A DNA stretch of 64,000 nt. Source: Limisoma sp963601185. Lineage in GTDB: Bacteria; Bacteroidota; Bacteroidia; Bacteroidales; Muribaculaceae. A model generated the notes under the pieces. The model was not told where the DNA came from and did no database searches. It saw nothing but the letters and a program-made list of their open reading frames with translations. Each line of letters opens with the position of its first letter. Within the stretch, counting starts at the first letter, position 1. This document shows, one piece after another, positions 44,749 through 55,225 of this stretch. The stretch covers positions 12,640 through 76,639 of the forward strand of contig CAVCEE010000013.1 of the NCBI GenBank assembly GCA_963601185.1, in the 5' to 3' direction. Both the position numbers and the translations under genes were made by a program.

Positions 44749-46779
44749 CTATCGTGAATTTCGGCGCATCCTCTTGATTAGATTGTAGGATGAGACAATG
44801 CCCAATTCGCCGGCGCGGCTCAAGTCCGACATTCCTTTGTCGAAATTGCCGAGCCTGAAATATGCGACGCCACGGTTGAAATACGCCTCTCCGAAATCCG
44901 ACTTGGCATCTATCGCACTCGTGTAGCAACTGATAGCCGAAGTGTAGTCACCCTGCATATAATAGATATTACCTTTGTTAAAATAGGCATAAATCAAGTT
45001 TGGCGACAACTCCACGACTTTGTCATAATCTGCAATGACTTCCGAATAGCGCGCCATTTCAGCAAGACGATCGTCCGACGAATGGTGCTCCGCTCCCGAA
45101 TCAGAGACTTGCGACTCCTGAATCTTGCCATATACAGCGCATGCCCTTGCAAAATATGCCAGCGTAAACCGAGGGCTCAACGCTATGGCATTGGTCAAAT
45201 CGGATATCGCCGAATCGTAGTTTTTCACAAGGATGTAACTTACTGCCCTGCCGAAATAGTCCACGGCACGCTTGTCATTGGAGTTGAGCAACGCCGTGTA
45301 GTGACGAATCAGTTCAAATTGTGTTTCCACTTCACGCTCCGTCATTTTGTAGGCCACATTGGTCATATACAACTTGTCGCGCAAGTACAGACTCGTATTC
45401 AACTCGTCCAACTCTTTCTGATAGAAAGCGTCCGTACGGATTTCTGTCGTCTTGTCGAAATATGTCAAAGCATAAAAACCTTCGATATTGACCGGCAAGT
45501 CGTAGTTCTGAACCTTTCCTCTATATTTATTGTCGTATTCAGGCTTAACCGCATGGTCGCTCTCCACCGTTTCGAGCGACGAAAACCGCTTCATCACATC
45601 CTCTGAATTTTCTTCGGCAACATCTGCTTCCACGCTGCTTCCGCCATCTTTTACGATATGCTTGCGCTCCTCGTGACGCTGGCGCATAGCCTTCGACTTG
45701 TTGTAGTCTTTTTCACCACCAGCCAAATCGCCCGACAACCGCTTACATTCACTCCTGGCAAAATAAAGCGACGACAAGTAAGGATATTTCTTTATAACCT
45801 TGTCGTAGTCCGCAATAGCCTTGCGGTATTGCTTCAGTTGCTGATAGAGCACCGCCCTATTGTACAAAGCCTTGTAATTGTCGCTTTCCTTATTTATTAC
45901 AAACGAGAAATCCTCGATGGCTTTGTTCACATCCTGCACCTCCATACGAAGAAGTCCTCGGTTGAAGCGTGCCGTAACATTGTTGGGGTCAAGTCCGATG
46001 GCATAATCAAAGTCGGACATCGCTCCAAAATAGTCCTCAAGATTATATTTCAGGTATGCCCTGTTTACAAACAGTCCAGCCTCTTTCGGCTCCAACTTGA
46101 TAGCCGCATCCAAATCGAGCACCGCCGACTTGAAATCCTTGTTCTTGGTGTAGTTCACATCCGCACGCATCAGATAAGCCGCGACATTGTTTTCATTGAG
46201 TTCGATACTTCTGTCCAAGTCCGGCATTGCGGCAAGAGAATCGCCTTCAGCAATGCAAAGTTGGGCACGTCCGAGATAGCCCTTGTCGTATTTTGGATAC
46301 ATACCAATCAGCGAGTCGTAGGTTTGCCGCGACTGGGCAAACTCTTTTGCATTCTGCAAAGCGATAGCCTTGTTGAGCAGAAAGATTTTATTCTCCGGCA
46401 AGTATGAAAGTCCCTTATCGTAGTCCGCTACCGCCTCCTTGTACTTCCCCGTCGACAGTCTCGACAGTGCTCGCACCTCGTAGGCATCAACAACAAACGG
46501 ATTGCGGTCAATCGCCATTGAACAGTCGGCTTCTGCGCCTTGATAGTCTTCAAGATAGAACTTTGCAAGCCCCCTGAAAAAATACGGGTCGGCAAGGTAT
46601 GGCTTTATCTTGATTACCTGGTTAAAATACTGTATGGAGACCAGATAATCCTCAAAATATAGAGCATTCTTACCTATTGTCAACAGCCGCTCCGAATTCA
46701 GTTGGGCTGAAGAAAACAGCGACGTTACCGATAATATTAAAATCAATAAAAAATATCGTATCGACCTATAATTGTTCAT
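44749..46779 (-). CDS. Large secreted TPR-repeat protein
   Basis: The 676-residue protein has a signal peptide (residues 1-25, ending FSSAQ) and about a dozen tetratricopeptide repeats in two blocks (about residues 30-370 and 530-660), with units such as PYFFRGLAKFYLEDYQGAEA and AYFNRGVAYFRLGNFDKGMS. A central stretch (about residues 375-520) is not repetitive and includes an acidic segment. TPR proteins scaffold complexes; a periplasmic location is likely. It is monocistronic, divergent from ndh. The partner is unknown. Confidence 0.85.
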   Translation of the reverse strand: MNNYRSIRYFLLILILSVTSLFSSAQLNSERLLTIGKNALYFEDYLVSIQYFNQVIKIKPYLADPYFFRGLAKFYLEDYQGAEADCSMAIDRNPFVVDAYEVRALSRLSTGKYKEAVADYDKGLSYLPENKIFLLNKAIALQNAKEFAQSRQTYDSLIGMYPKYDKGYLGRAQLCIAEGDSLAAMPDLDRSIELNENNVAAYLMRADVNYTKNKDFKSAVLDLDAAIKLEPKEAGLFVNRAYLKYNLEDYFGAMSDFDYAIGLDPNNVTARFNRGLLRMEVQDVNKAIEDFSFVINKESDNYKALYNRAVLYQQLKQYRKAIADYDKVIKKYPYLSSLYFARSECKRLSGDLAGGEKDYNKSKAMRQRHEERKHIVKDGGSSVEADVAEENSEDVMKRFSSLETVESDHAVKPEYDNKYRGKVQNYDLPVNIEGFYALTYFDKTTEIRTDAFYQKELDELNTSLYLRDKLYMTNVAYKMTEREVETQFELIRHYTALLNSNDKRAVDYFGRAVSYILVKNYDSAISDLTNAIALSPRFTLAYFARACAVYGKIQESQVSDSGAEHHSSDDRLAEMARYSEVIADYDKVVELSPNLIYAYFNKGNIYYMQGDYTSAISCYTSAIDAKSDFGEAYFNRGVAYFRLGNFDKGMSDLSRAGELGIVSSYNLIKRMRRNSR

Positions 46780-46830
46780 AATAATGCGTATGTGTATTGC
46801 AAAATTAATGCAAATTACCTAATTAATGCG

Positions 46831-46838
46831 TATCTTTG
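46831..46838 (+). promoter_or_regulatory. -7 element of the ndh operon
   Basis: TATCTTTG is an exact TAnnTTTG match, 75 bases upstream of ndh. The position 20 bases further up reads ATG rather than TTG, one mismatch. Confidence 0.55.
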
Positions 46839-46912
46839 CAAGATAACACATAGCCCTTTGTGTTTTTTATCTTTTTATCGGACTTTTTTGTCTATAGACT
46901 ATTAAAACAGAT

Positions 46913-48187
46913 ATGGAGACAGCACAGCAACATGTTGTAATTATCGGAGGCGGATTCGCCGGACTGAATTTGGCAAAGAAATTGGACAAGAACAAGTACA
47001 AGGTCTCAATTGTTGACAAGTACAATTTTCACAGTTTTCCACCATTGTTTTACCAGATAGCATCGTCAGGCCTTGAGCCAAGCAGCATCTCGTTTCCTTT
47101 CCGTAGGGAAATGCGACGGATGAAAAATGCCAGTTACCATTTTGGCGAGGTGCTTGATGTCAACACAGAGGAAGCATTTGTCCGCACCCAGTTTGAAACA
47201 ATCCACTACGACAAATTGGTCATAGCATCCGGCACGACCAACAATTTCTTCAACCAGCCGGAACTGAAGGAAAAAGTCCACACGCTCAAGTCGACCGCCG
47301 AAGCAATCCGACTTCGCAACGAAATCCTCGACCGGTTGGAGCGTGCCTGCATCTGCACCGACAAAGAGCGTCGCCGCCAACTGTTGAGTTTTGTGGTCGT
47401 GGGCGGAGGTCCTTCAGGTGTAGAAGTTGCCGGTGCTCTCGGCGAGATGAAACGCTACATCCTCAATAAGGAATACCCCGAAATCGACGTTGACGACGTG
47501 CGCGTAATCCTCATCGAGGGAACAGACCGATACCTGCGCACTATGAGCGAACGAGCATCGCACGACGCGAAAGTGTATCTCGGCCATCTGATGATTGAGA
47601 CACGTCTGAACTGTATGATGAATTCATACGAAAATAATATCCTTCACCTATCAACAGGCGAGGAAATCTACTGCGAGACCCTTATCTGGACTGCCGGCAT
47701 CACCGGCAACAAAATCAAGGGTATGAGCGACGAGTCACTCACCCGAGGCAATCGTTATATCGTCGACGGCAAGTGTCAGGTAAAGGGCTACAACAACATC
47801 TATGCCCTTGGCGACATCGCCTTCTTGCAAGACGAGAGTCATCCCAACGGCTATCCGCAGGTGGCACAAGTAGCGATTCAGCAAGCACGCCATCTTGCAA
47901 AATACCTGAACAACGGTGCTGCCGGCGAATTCAAATATGTAGACAAAGGCTCAATGGCAACCATCGGTCGCAACCGTGCCGTTGCCGATCTGAAATTTGC
48001 CTATCTCTACGGCCGTCCTGCATGGGCGACATGGATGTTTATCCACCTAATTTCAATTCTTGGTATGCGCAACAAAGTCAACGTGATGATTAACTGGATC
48101 TGGGCTTATCTCTTCTACTCCACATCATTGCGACTGTTTATCAGACCTGTTAAATATCCAATCCGCAAACATTGGATTGACGAATAA
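46913..48187 (+). CDS. ndh: Type II NADH dehydrogenase (NDH-2)
   Basis: NDH-2 oxidises NADH and passes electrons to quinone without pumping protons. The 424-residue flavoprotein has the FAD-binding motif VVIIGGGFAGLNLAKKL (residues 8-24), the NADH-binding motif VVVGGGPSGVEVAGALGEM, and NIYALGDIAFLQDE, whose aspartate contacts FAD. The C-terminal part contains hydrophobic segments (WATWMFIHLISILGM and INWIWAYLFYSTSL) that would associate with the membrane. It is the first gene of the operon to the S9 peptidase. Confidence 0.92.
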   Translation: METAQQHVVIIGGGFAGLNLAKKLDKNKYKVSIVDKYNFHSFPPLFYQIASSGLEPSSISFPFRREMRRMKNASYHFGEVLDVNTEEAFVRTQFETIHYDKLVIASGTTNNFFNQPELKEKVHTLKSTAEAIRLRNEILDRLERACICTDKERRRQLLSFVVVGGGPSGVEVAGALGEMKRYILNKEYPEIDVDDVRVILIEGTDRYLRTMSERASHDAKVYLGHLMIETRLNCMMNSYENNILHLSTGEEIYCETLIWTAGITGNKIKGMSDESLTRGNRYIVDGKCQVKGYNNIYALGDIAFLQDESHPNGYPQVAQVAIQQARHLAKYLNNGAAGEFKYVDKGSMATIGRNRAVADLKFAYLYGRPAWATWMFIHLISILGMRNKVNVMINWIWAYLFYSTSLRLFIRPVKYPIRKHWIDE

Positions 48188-48191
48188 GAAC

Positions 48192-49025
48192 ATGAAGATT
48201 TTCAACTATAAATTTTTCATCATCCCTGTTGTGCTGCTATCGCTTGGCGTCCAAGCAATGGCACAAGGCAATGTGTCGAACAGGGAAGCCTACACGAGTT
48301 CGGCAAGCAAAGCGAATTTAGGCAACCGAATTTTCGGAGAGTGGATTATCCTGTCGGCAAAAGGCAGGAACATCAACATCCGTGATGCTGCTCCGTTTCT
48401 GAATTTCAACGCAAGCGACAACAAAATCTACGGCGAGGTGGGCGGCAATGTGATTAATGCCTCATTTTCGGCAAAAACGAAAGGCGTAATCACTATCACT
48501 AATGTTGAATCAACCCGTCAGCCGAGCGACAACGTAAGGGAGGAGAACGACATCAAAGCCGGACTCCGCGATGCAGCAACCTACACGATTGAAAAGAAGA
48601 AAAACGACATCTACTATCTTGACATTCTCGACAAGAAAGGTTCTGTAGTCCTCCACGCCAAGCGGCATAACGCCGACATTCTGTCGGGGTTGTGGGCTAT
48701 TGACAAAATCTATGAGAACGACGTACGCGCCGACTCTCTCGAAATTGTAGTTGACGTGCCGGAACTCAAGATTCACGGCAAGACCGGCTGCAACATTTTC
48801 AATGGCGACATTGGTCTTGACCGCAACAAGGACTGGTTTATCCAGTTTCAGAACATCATCGTTTCACGTATGAAATGCGAGGAAGAGAAGATGGCTGTTG
48901 AGCGCAACCTGCTTGTTGCCCTTGAGGATGTGGAGATAATCAAACGTGAGAACGGAGGCAAGACAATCCACCTGCTTGACAAGAACAAGAAAGAGGTTTT
49001 GCTTCTCAGACGGATTGTGCAATAA
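48192..49025 (+). CDS. Exported META-domain (HslJ-like) protein with DUF4847-like first half
   Basis: The 277-residue product has a signal peptide (MKIFNYKFFIIPVVLLSLGV and following, cut near AMAQ). Two similar halves follow: the first has FGEWIILSAKGRNINIRDAA and FLNFNASDNKIYGEVGGN, the second LSGLWAIDKIYENDV, HGKTGCNIFNGDIG and KCEEEKMAVERNLLVALEDV. The second half fits the META domain. The identity of the first half as a diverged META-like copy is a reading by eye, and the DUF number in the call is a loose guess. ATG 48192 was chosen over TTG 48177. Confidence 0.65.
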   Translation: MKIFNYKFFIIPVVLLSLGVQAMAQGNVSNREAYTSSASKANLGNRIFGEWIILSAKGRNINIRDAAPFLNFNASDNKIYGEVGGNVINASFSAKTKGVITITNVESTRQPSDNVREENDIKAGLRDAATYTIEKKKNDIYYLDILDKKGSVVLHAKRHNADILSGLWAIDKIYENDVRADSLEIVVDVPELKIHGKTGCNIFNGDIGLDRNKDWFIQFQNIIVSRMKCEEEKMAVERNLLVALEDVEIIKRENGGKTIHLLDKNKKEVLLLRRIVQ

Positions 49026-49051
49026 GGCGACATTAGTGCATTCTTTGGCAA

Positions 49052-51115
49052 ATGGATTTTAAGTTAGAGTCAAAATACAAGCCGACCGGCGATCAGCCCC
49101 AGGCCATCGACGAACTGTGCGACGGACTGAGCAACGGAGCCAAATACCAGACGCTGCTCGGTGTCACCGGCTCGGGCAAGACGTTTACAATGGCTAACGT
49201 GATAGAGCGGATTAACAAACCCTCCCTTATCCTTTCGCACAACAAGACTCTTGCTGCCCAGTTGTATTCTGAATTCAAGTCATTCTTTCCAAAGAATGCC
49301 GTCCATTATTTCGTTTCCTACTACGACTACTATCAGCCAGAGGCATATATTCCGTCGTCCGACAAGTATATCGAAAAGGACTTGATGATTAATGACGAAA
49401 TCGACCGTCTTCGGTTGGCTGCGACGACAGCCCTTCTGTCCGGGCGGCGCGATGTGATTATCGTTTCGTCAGTGTCCTGCCTTTACGGCATCGGCAATCC
49501 TGAAGATTTCGACAAGAATGTGGTTGAAATCCGCGTCGGACAGAAGATTGCACGCAATGTGCTTCTACGCAAGTTGGTCGATTCCCTTTATTCCCGCACC
49601 GAACTTGAACTGGGACGCGGCCAGTTCCGCGTAAAGGGCGACACTGTGGATCTGTACATCGCCTACGAGGAAATCATCATCCGCATAATCTTCTGGGGCG
49701 ACGAGATTGAGTCGATTTCGTCAATCAATCCGTCGACGATGGAGACCGAACTCCAACTTGAAGGTTACAAAATCTTCCCTGCCAACATCTTCGTCTCGAC
49801 AAAAGAGCGCACGCTGGCTGCCATCGGACAAATAGAACTCGACTTGGGAAAACAGGTTGAAATGTTCCGCAACGAGGGACGGAGCGTTGAAGCCAACCGT
49901 CTGTATGAGCGCGTGACCTACGATCTGGAAATGATGCGCGAAGTGGGCTATTGCTCCGGCATTGAGAACTACTCACGCTATTTCGACGGTCGCAAACCGG
50001 GAGTCCGACCGTTCTGCCTGCTGGACTATTTCCCGAAAGATTTCCTCACGATTATCGACGAGAGCCACGTGACAATTCCACAGATTCGTGCGATGCACGG
50101 CGGCGATATGTCTCGTAAGATGAACCTTGTGGAATATGGCTTCCGGCTGCCGGCTGCCATCGACAACCGCCCTCTGAAGTTTGAGGAGTTTGAAGACGTA
50201 ACCAACCAAACCATATATGTAAGTGCCACCCCTGCCGAATACGAACTCAACCGTTCGGAAGGCGTGATTGTAGAGCAGATTATCCGTCCTACCGGGCTTC
50301 TTGACCCGAAAATTCTCGTACGCCCGTCAAGAGGGCAAATCGACGATTTGCTGGAAGAGATAAACCTGCGCATCGAGCGCAACGAACGAGTGCTCGTCAC
50401 TACGCTAACCAAGCGTATGGCAGAAGAATTGTCGAGTTACCTTACCAAACTCGACATAAACTGCGCCTACATTCATTCCGATGTCGATACGATGGACCGC
50501 ATCCAGATTCTCGACAGCCTGCGCGCCGGAGAAATTGATGTGCTTATTGGCGTAAACCTGCTCCGCGAGGGACTCGACTTGCCGGAGGTGTCGCTTGTGG
50601 CAATCATCGATGCCGACAAGGAAGGCTTCCTCAGGTCGCACCGGTCGCTGACGCAAACCGTAGGTCGCGCTGCGCGCAACCTCAACGGCACAGTAATTAT
50701 GTATGCCGACAAAATCACCGACTCGATGCAACTGACCATCGACGAGACCGAACGCCGACGTGCCATCCAGCTTCGCTACAACGAGGAGCACGGCATTGTG
50801 CCGAAAGCCATTGTCAAGGAGCGCATCCCCGTCGTTGGATTTGACAAGGAGAAGAGCCAAGAGTCACAGTATGACCGCAAGAGCGAGACAAAGTCAAAGA
50901 CCGCAAAAACGCCAAAAGGCTATTCGCTTGACACCGAAATGCCGGTTGCTGCTGACCCTGTGGTTGAATATATGTCGAAAGAGTGTCTCGTGAAGGCAAT
51001 TGAAAAGACAAAACAGGATATGGTTGCCGCCGCTAAAAATATGGACTTCATCTCAGCCGCACAACTTCGCGACGAAATGCTGCGGATGGAGGATAAACTA
51101 CAATCTTTGAAATGA
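49052..51115 (+). CDS. uvrB: UvrB, excinuclease ABC subunit B
   Basis: UvrB verifies lesions in nucleotide excision repair and positions UvrC. The 687-residue protein has Walker A LLGVTGSGKTFTMAN, the damage-probing beta hairpin region YYDYYQPEAYIPSSDKYIEK, helicase motifs including TIIDESHVTIPQ and QTVGRAARNLNG, and a C-terminal UVR domain (IEKTKQDMVAAAKNMDF then AAQLRDEM) that binds UvrC. It overlaps ygiQ by 4 bases (ATGA). Confidence 0.96.
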   Translation: MDFKLESKYKPTGDQPQAIDELCDGLSNGAKYQTLLGVTGSGKTFTMANVIERINKPSLILSHNKTLAAQLYSEFKSFFPKNAVHYFVSYYDYYQPEAYIPSSDKYIEKDLMINDEIDRLRLAATTALLSGRRDVIIVSSVSCLYGIGNPEDFDKNVVEIRVGQKIARNVLLRKLVDSLYSRTELELGRGQFRVKGDTVDLYIAYEEIIIRIIFWGDEIESISSINPSTMETELQLEGYKIFPANIFVSTKERTLAAIGQIELDLGKQVEMFRNEGRSVEANRLYERVTYDLEMMREVGYCSGIENYSRYFDGRKPGVRPFCLLDYFPKDFLTIIDESHVTIPQIRAMHGGDMSRKMNLVEYGFRLPAAIDNRPLKFEEFEDVTNQTIYVSATPAEYELNRSEGVIVEQIIRPTGLLDPKILVRPSRGQIDDLLEEINLRIERNERVLVTTLTKRMAEELSSYLTKLDINCAYIHSDVDTMDRIQILDSLRAGEIDVLIGVNLLREGLDLPEVSLVAIIDADKEGFLRSHRSLTQTVGRAARNLNGTVIMYADKITDSMQLTIDETERRRAIQLRYNEEHGIVPKAIVKERIPVVGFDKEKSQESQYDRKSETKSKTAKTPKGYSLDTEMPVAADPVVEYMSKECLVKAIEKTKQDMVAAAKNMDFISAAQLRDEMLRMEDKLQSLK

Positions 51116-53058
51116 CGCAAAACGCAGAACATAGCCAAACTTCAAAACCGCAATGGTTGCCAACCACCAAGAAGGAAATCGAGCGATTGGGATGGGATCA
51201 CATCGACGTTATCCTCTTTTCCGGCGATGCCTACATCGACCATCCGTCGATGGGATGCGCCGTGCTTGGTCGCATTCTGGAGGCCGCCGGCTATAATGTG
51301 GCGATTGTGCCGCAACCCAACTGGCAGGACGACCTTCGCGACTTCAAGAAGTTGGGCAAGCCAAGACTGTTTTTCGGAGTTTCAGCAGGGGCAATGGACT
51401 CGATGGTGAACCACTACACCGCTGCACGCCGTCGTCGCAGCGATGACGCATACACCCCCAACGGACGACACGGGGCCCGCCCGGACTACCCGACCATTGT
51501 CTACACTCAGATTCTCAAGAAGATTTTCCCGGATACGCCAGTCATTGTGGGTGGCATCGAGGCTTCATTGCGCCGTGTGTCGCACTACGACTATTGGGCT
51601 GACCGACTCCGCCCTTCCATATTGACTGAATGCGGAGCGGATATGCTCATCTACGGTATGGGTGAACGCCCAATTATCGAAATCAGCCGCCGACTTGAGC
51701 AAGGCATCGACATTCACTCTGTCGACGACATACCACAGACTGTCATTCTGAAGCCGGCATCGGAGATTCCTGCCAACTCAGACTCTGACATCATTCTCCA
51801 TCCGTTTGAAGATTGTCTCAAAAACAAGAAACACCAGGCGGAGAATTTCAAGCATATTGAAATTGAGTCAAACCAATGGCACGGACACGTCATCTGGCAA
51901 AAGACAGGGAAGTTTGCCGTAAAGGTGAATCCGATGTATCCGCCAATGACGCAAGAGGAGATGGACAAATCGTTCGACCTCCCCTACACCCGTATGCCCC
52001 ATCCGCGCTACAACGGCAAGCGCATCCCGGCATACGAGATGATACGCCACTCAGTCAATATGCATCGTGGCTGCTTCGGCGGATGCGCATTCTGCACCAT
52101 CTCGGCGCATCAGGGCAAGTTCATCTCATCGCGCAGCAAGAAATCGATTTTAAAAGAGGTGAAATCCATCACCCACCTGCCAGATTTCAAGGGCTACATT
52201 TCCGACCTTGGAGGCCCGTCTGCCAATATGTATGCTATGCACGGCCACGATTTGAGCATTTGCCAAAAGTGCCAACGTCCGTCGTGTCTGCATCCAATGC
52301 CTTGCAAGAATCTCAACAACGACCACAAGGCGTTGCTCGATGTCTACCATGCAGTCGACTCGATGGCAGAGATAAAGAAATCATTTATCGGAAGCGGCGT
52401 ACGCTATGATTTGGCATTCGCCAAAAACCGTGACGAAGCGGCAAACCGCACCAATGCAAAATTTATAGAGGAACTGATTGTAAAGCATGTGTCTGGACGC
52501 TTGAAAGTTGCGCCTGAACACACATCGGACACGGTGCTCAACTGTATGCGAAAGCCATCGTTCGACTTGTTTTATCGTTTCAAGAAAATCTTCGACGACA
52601 TAAACGAACGCTACGGTCTGCGCCAGCAACTCATCCCATATTTCATTTCCTCTCACCCGGCATGCCGTGAGACCGACATGGCGGAGTTGGCTGTGATTAC
52701 GAAAAATCTGGATTTCCATCTGGAGCAGGTGCAGGACTTCACGCCTACGCCAATGACCCTCGCTTCCGAGATTTACTATACCGGATATCATCCGTACACT
52801 CTCCAGCCTGTGTTTACAGCCAAGACCCAGCAGGAAAAAGACGCCCAGCGCAAATATTTCTTCTGGTACAAGAAAGAATACGTGCAGGACATCCGCCGCT
52901 CGCTCACAAGGCTTGGCCGCCGCGACCTGATAAATACTCTTTTCGGCGGACAGCGGCAAAACCCCAAATCGGATTTCAAGCAAAATCCAAGGCAAGATTT
53001 TAGGCAAAGTCCAAAACAGAATTTCAAAAACAACAAACATAAATCAAATTTAAAATGA
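51112..53058 (+). CDS. ygiQ: YgiQ-family radical SAM protein
   Basis: The 648-residue protein has an N-terminal YgiQ domain (WLPTTKKEIERLGWDHIDVI) with a B12-binding-like fold, and a radical SAM core with the 4Fe-4S motif CFGGCAFC in NMHRGCFGGCAFCTISAHQG. It also has the second cysteine set CQKCQRPSCLHPMPC. The reaction is not known. The C-terminal 40 residues are low-complexity and basic, with repeated KQNPRQDFRQSP-like units, suggesting RNA binding or disorder. It overlaps both uvrB and the S9 peptidase by ATGA. Confidence 0.88.
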   Translation: MTQNAEHSQTSKPQWLPTTKKEIERLGWDHIDVILFSGDAYIDHPSMGCAVLGRILEAAGYNVAIVPQPNWQDDLRDFKKLGKPRLFFGVSAGAMDSMVNHYTAARRRRSDDAYTPNGRHGARPDYPTIVYTQILKKIFPDTPVIVGGIEASLRRVSHYDYWADRLRPSILTECGADMLIYGMGERPIIEISRRLEQGIDIHSVDDIPQTVILKPASEIPANSDSDIILHPFEDCLKNKKHQAENFKHIEIESNQWHGHVIWQKTGKFAVKVNPMYPPMTQEEMDKSFDLPYTRMPHPRYNGKRIPAYEMIRHSVNMHRGCFGGCAFCTISAHQGKFISSRSKKSILKEVKSITHLPDFKGYISDLGGPSANMYAMHGHDLSICQKCQRPSCLHPMPCKNLNNDHKALLDVYHAVDSMAEIKKSFIGSGVRYDLAFAKNRDEAANRTNAKFIEELIVKHVSGRLKVAPEHTSDTVLNCMRKPSFDLFYRFKKIFDDINERYGLRQQLIPYFISSHPACRETDMAELAVITKNLDFHLEQVQDFTPTPMTLASEIYYTGYHPYTLQPVFTAKTQQEKDAQRKYFFWYKKEYVQDIRRSLTRLGRRDLINTLFGGQRQNPKSDFKQNPRQDFRQSPKQNFKNNKHKSNLK

Positions 53059-55145
53059 ACATTAAACAAGCAATCATGGCAGCTTCTCTTTTGACTGTGG
53101 CTTCAGCGGCAACGCCAATCGAGGCTTCCGGAGAAGAAATCATCAGCCGTCCAGACATCAAGGTGGTCGACGGAAAGTTGACTCCCGAAATGATGGAGGC
53201 TTTCGGTCGTGTCAGCGACCCTCAAGTTTCTCCCAACAAGAAGACAATCCTCTACAATGTTGAGTTTATCAGCCTCAAGGCCGACAAAGGCAACAAGGAA
53301 TTGTGGACAATGGACATTGACGGAAAGAATCAGAAGAAAATCACATCGACCCCGAAGAGCGAAGTTGGTGCAGTATGGATTAAGAACGGCACAAAAATAG
53401 CATTCCTCTATCCTACCGACGACGGTATGCAACTCTTCGAGATGGACGCCAACGGCGAAAACCGCAAACAAATCTCAAAGATAGAGAAAGGCATTGACGG
53501 ATTTCTTTTCTCGCCCGACGAGACCAAGATTTTGCTCATCAAGAACGTGAAATACGGCAAGACCTCAACCGATGTCTATCCCGACCTCGACAAGGCGGAC
53601 GTAAAGATTGTCGACGACCTGATGTACAAGCACTGGGATCAATGGGTCAGCGAAATTCCGCACCCGTTCATCGCCGATGTCACTGCCGACGGGCTGGCAA
53701 ACATTGTTGACATTATGGAGGGCGAGCCTTACGAATGCCCGATGCTTCCGTTCGGCGGCGCTGAATCATTCTCTTGGTCGCCTGATTCGAAAACCATTGC
53801 CTACTCTTCACGCAAGAAGACAGGCTTGGAATACAGCCTTTCAACAAATTCCGACATTTATCTCTACAACCTTGAGACAAAGGCTACAGTCAACCTCACC
53901 GAAGGGATGATGGGCTATGACACCAACCCTGTGTTCTCGCCAAAGGGCGACAAACTGGCTTGGCTGTCGATGGAACACGACGGATACGAGTCGGACAAAA
54001 ACCGCATCTTCGTGCTTGACATAAAATCGGGTGTAAAGACCGACCTCACCGAAAACTGGGACTACACGGCAAGTACAATTGCGTGGAATCCCAATGGCAA
54101 GGCCATCTATTTCATCGCTCCTTACCACGGACCTTCGCCAATCTTCTCTGTCGACGTAAAGACCAAGAAGGTTGAAACGATTGCCAACCAGATGTGCGAC
54201 TACGCATCATTGACACCAATCGACGAGAAGCGTGTCGTTGCCCTCCGCCACTCATTGGAATATCCTAACGAAATCTTCATCGTTGACAAGAAGAGCGACA
54301 AGCAGATTTCATCAGTAAACAACGACCTCTTGAGCCAACTCTCACCTGTTACAGTAGAGAAAGTCATGGTTCCTACAACCGACGGCAAGGAAATGCTCAC
54401 TTGGGTTGTGCTTCCGCCGAACTTCGACCCTAACAAGAAATATCCGGCAATCCTCTACTGCCAAGGAGGTCCGCAACAGGCAGTAAGCCAGTTCTGGAGT
54501 TATCGCTGGAATCTCCGCCTGATGGCATCGCAAGGCTACATCGTCATTGCGCCTAACCGCCGCGGTTTGCCAGGCTTCGGCACTGAATGGAACGCTCAGA
54601 TTTCAGGCGACTACGGAGGTCAGAATATGAAGGACTACCTTTCGGCTGTCGACTATGTGAAGCAACGTCCTTATGTTGACGCAGCCCACATCGGTGCTAC
54701 TGGTGCAAGTTACGGAGGTTTCTCTGTTTACTGGCTGGCTGGCAACCACGACAACCGCTTCGCGGCTTTGTTTGCTCACGCAGGTATCTTCAACACCGAC
54801 GCACAATATCTCGAAACCGAAGAAATGTGGTTTGCAAACTGGGATCTTGGCGGTGCATTCTGGGAAAAGGACAACGCCGTTGCCCAGCGCACATTTGCAA
54901 ATTCACCTCACAAGTTTGTTGACAAGTGGACAGCACCGATTATGATATCCGTAGGCGAAAAAGACTACCGCATCCTTGCGTCACAAGGCATGATGGCTTT
55001 CAATGCAGCCAAACTGCGAGGTATCCCAACCAAGATGCTCGTTTATCCGAACGAGAACCACTGGATTCTCAAGCCGCAGAATGCCCTTCTCTGGCAACGT
55101 GAATTCTTCAAATGGTTTGATCAATGGCTTAAGACCGACAAATAA
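53055..55145 (+). CDS. Secreted S9-family (DPP5-like) dipeptidyl peptidase
   Basis: The 696-residue enzyme has a signal peptide (MNIKQAIMAASLLTVASAAT), a beta-propeller (about residues 40-420, with WTMDIDGKNQKKI and FSWSPDSKTIAYSS units) and an alpha/beta hydrolase domain. The catalytic triad can be read as Ser552 in GASYGGFS, Asp637 in VGEKDYRI and His669 in NENHWIL. It resembles DPP5 of Porphyromonas, which removes dipeptides in the periplasm of peptide-fermenting Bacteroidales. It ends the ndh-uvrB-ygiQ operon at a strong terminator. Confidence 0.88.
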   Translation: MNIKQAIMAASLLTVASAATPIEASGEEIISRPDIKVVDGKLTPEMMEAFGRVSDPQVSPNKKTILYNVEFISLKADKGNKELWTMDIDGKNQKKITSTPKSEVGAVWIKNGTKIAFLYPTDDGMQLFEMDANGENRKQISKIEKGIDGFLFSPDETKILLIKNVKYGKTSTDVYPDLDKADVKIVDDLMYKHWDQWVSEIPHPFIADVTADGLANIVDIMEGEPYECPMLPFGGAESFSWSPDSKTIAYSSRKKTGLEYSLSTNSDIYLYNLETKATVNLTEGMMGYDTNPVFSPKGDKLAWLSMEHDGYESDKNRIFVLDIKSGVKTDLTENWDYTASTIAWNPNGKAIYFIAPYHGPSPIFSVDVKTKKVETIANQMCDYASLTPIDEKRVVALRHSLEYPNEIFIVDKKSDKQISSVNNDLLSQLSPVTVEKVMVPTTDGKEMLTWVVLPPNFDPNKKYPAILYCQGGPQQAVSQFWSYRWNLRLMASQGYIVIAPNRRGLPGFGTEWNAQISGDYGGQNMKDYLSAVDYVKQRPYVDAAHIGATGASYGGFSVYWLAGNHDNRFAALFAHAGIFNTDAQYLETEEMWFANWDLGGAFWEKDNAVAQRTFANSPHKFVDKWTAPIMISVGEKDYRILASQGMMAFNAAKLRGIPTKMLVYPNENHWILKPQNALLWQREFFKWFDQWLKTDK

Positions 55146-55164
55146 GCCGAGACCAACAATAGCA

Positions 55165-55196
55165 CAAGGGCTGGCGCCATCCGACGCCAGCCCTTG
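55165..55196. terminator. Bidirectional terminator between the S9 peptidase and tyrA
   Basis: A perfect 12-bp GC-rich stem (CAAGGGCTGGCG at 55165-55176 with 55185-55196) with an 8-base loop lies between convergent genes. T tracts are modest on both sides. Confidence 0.7.
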
Positions 55197-55225
55197 CTGT
55201 TTCTACATCCATCTATATAAATCTC

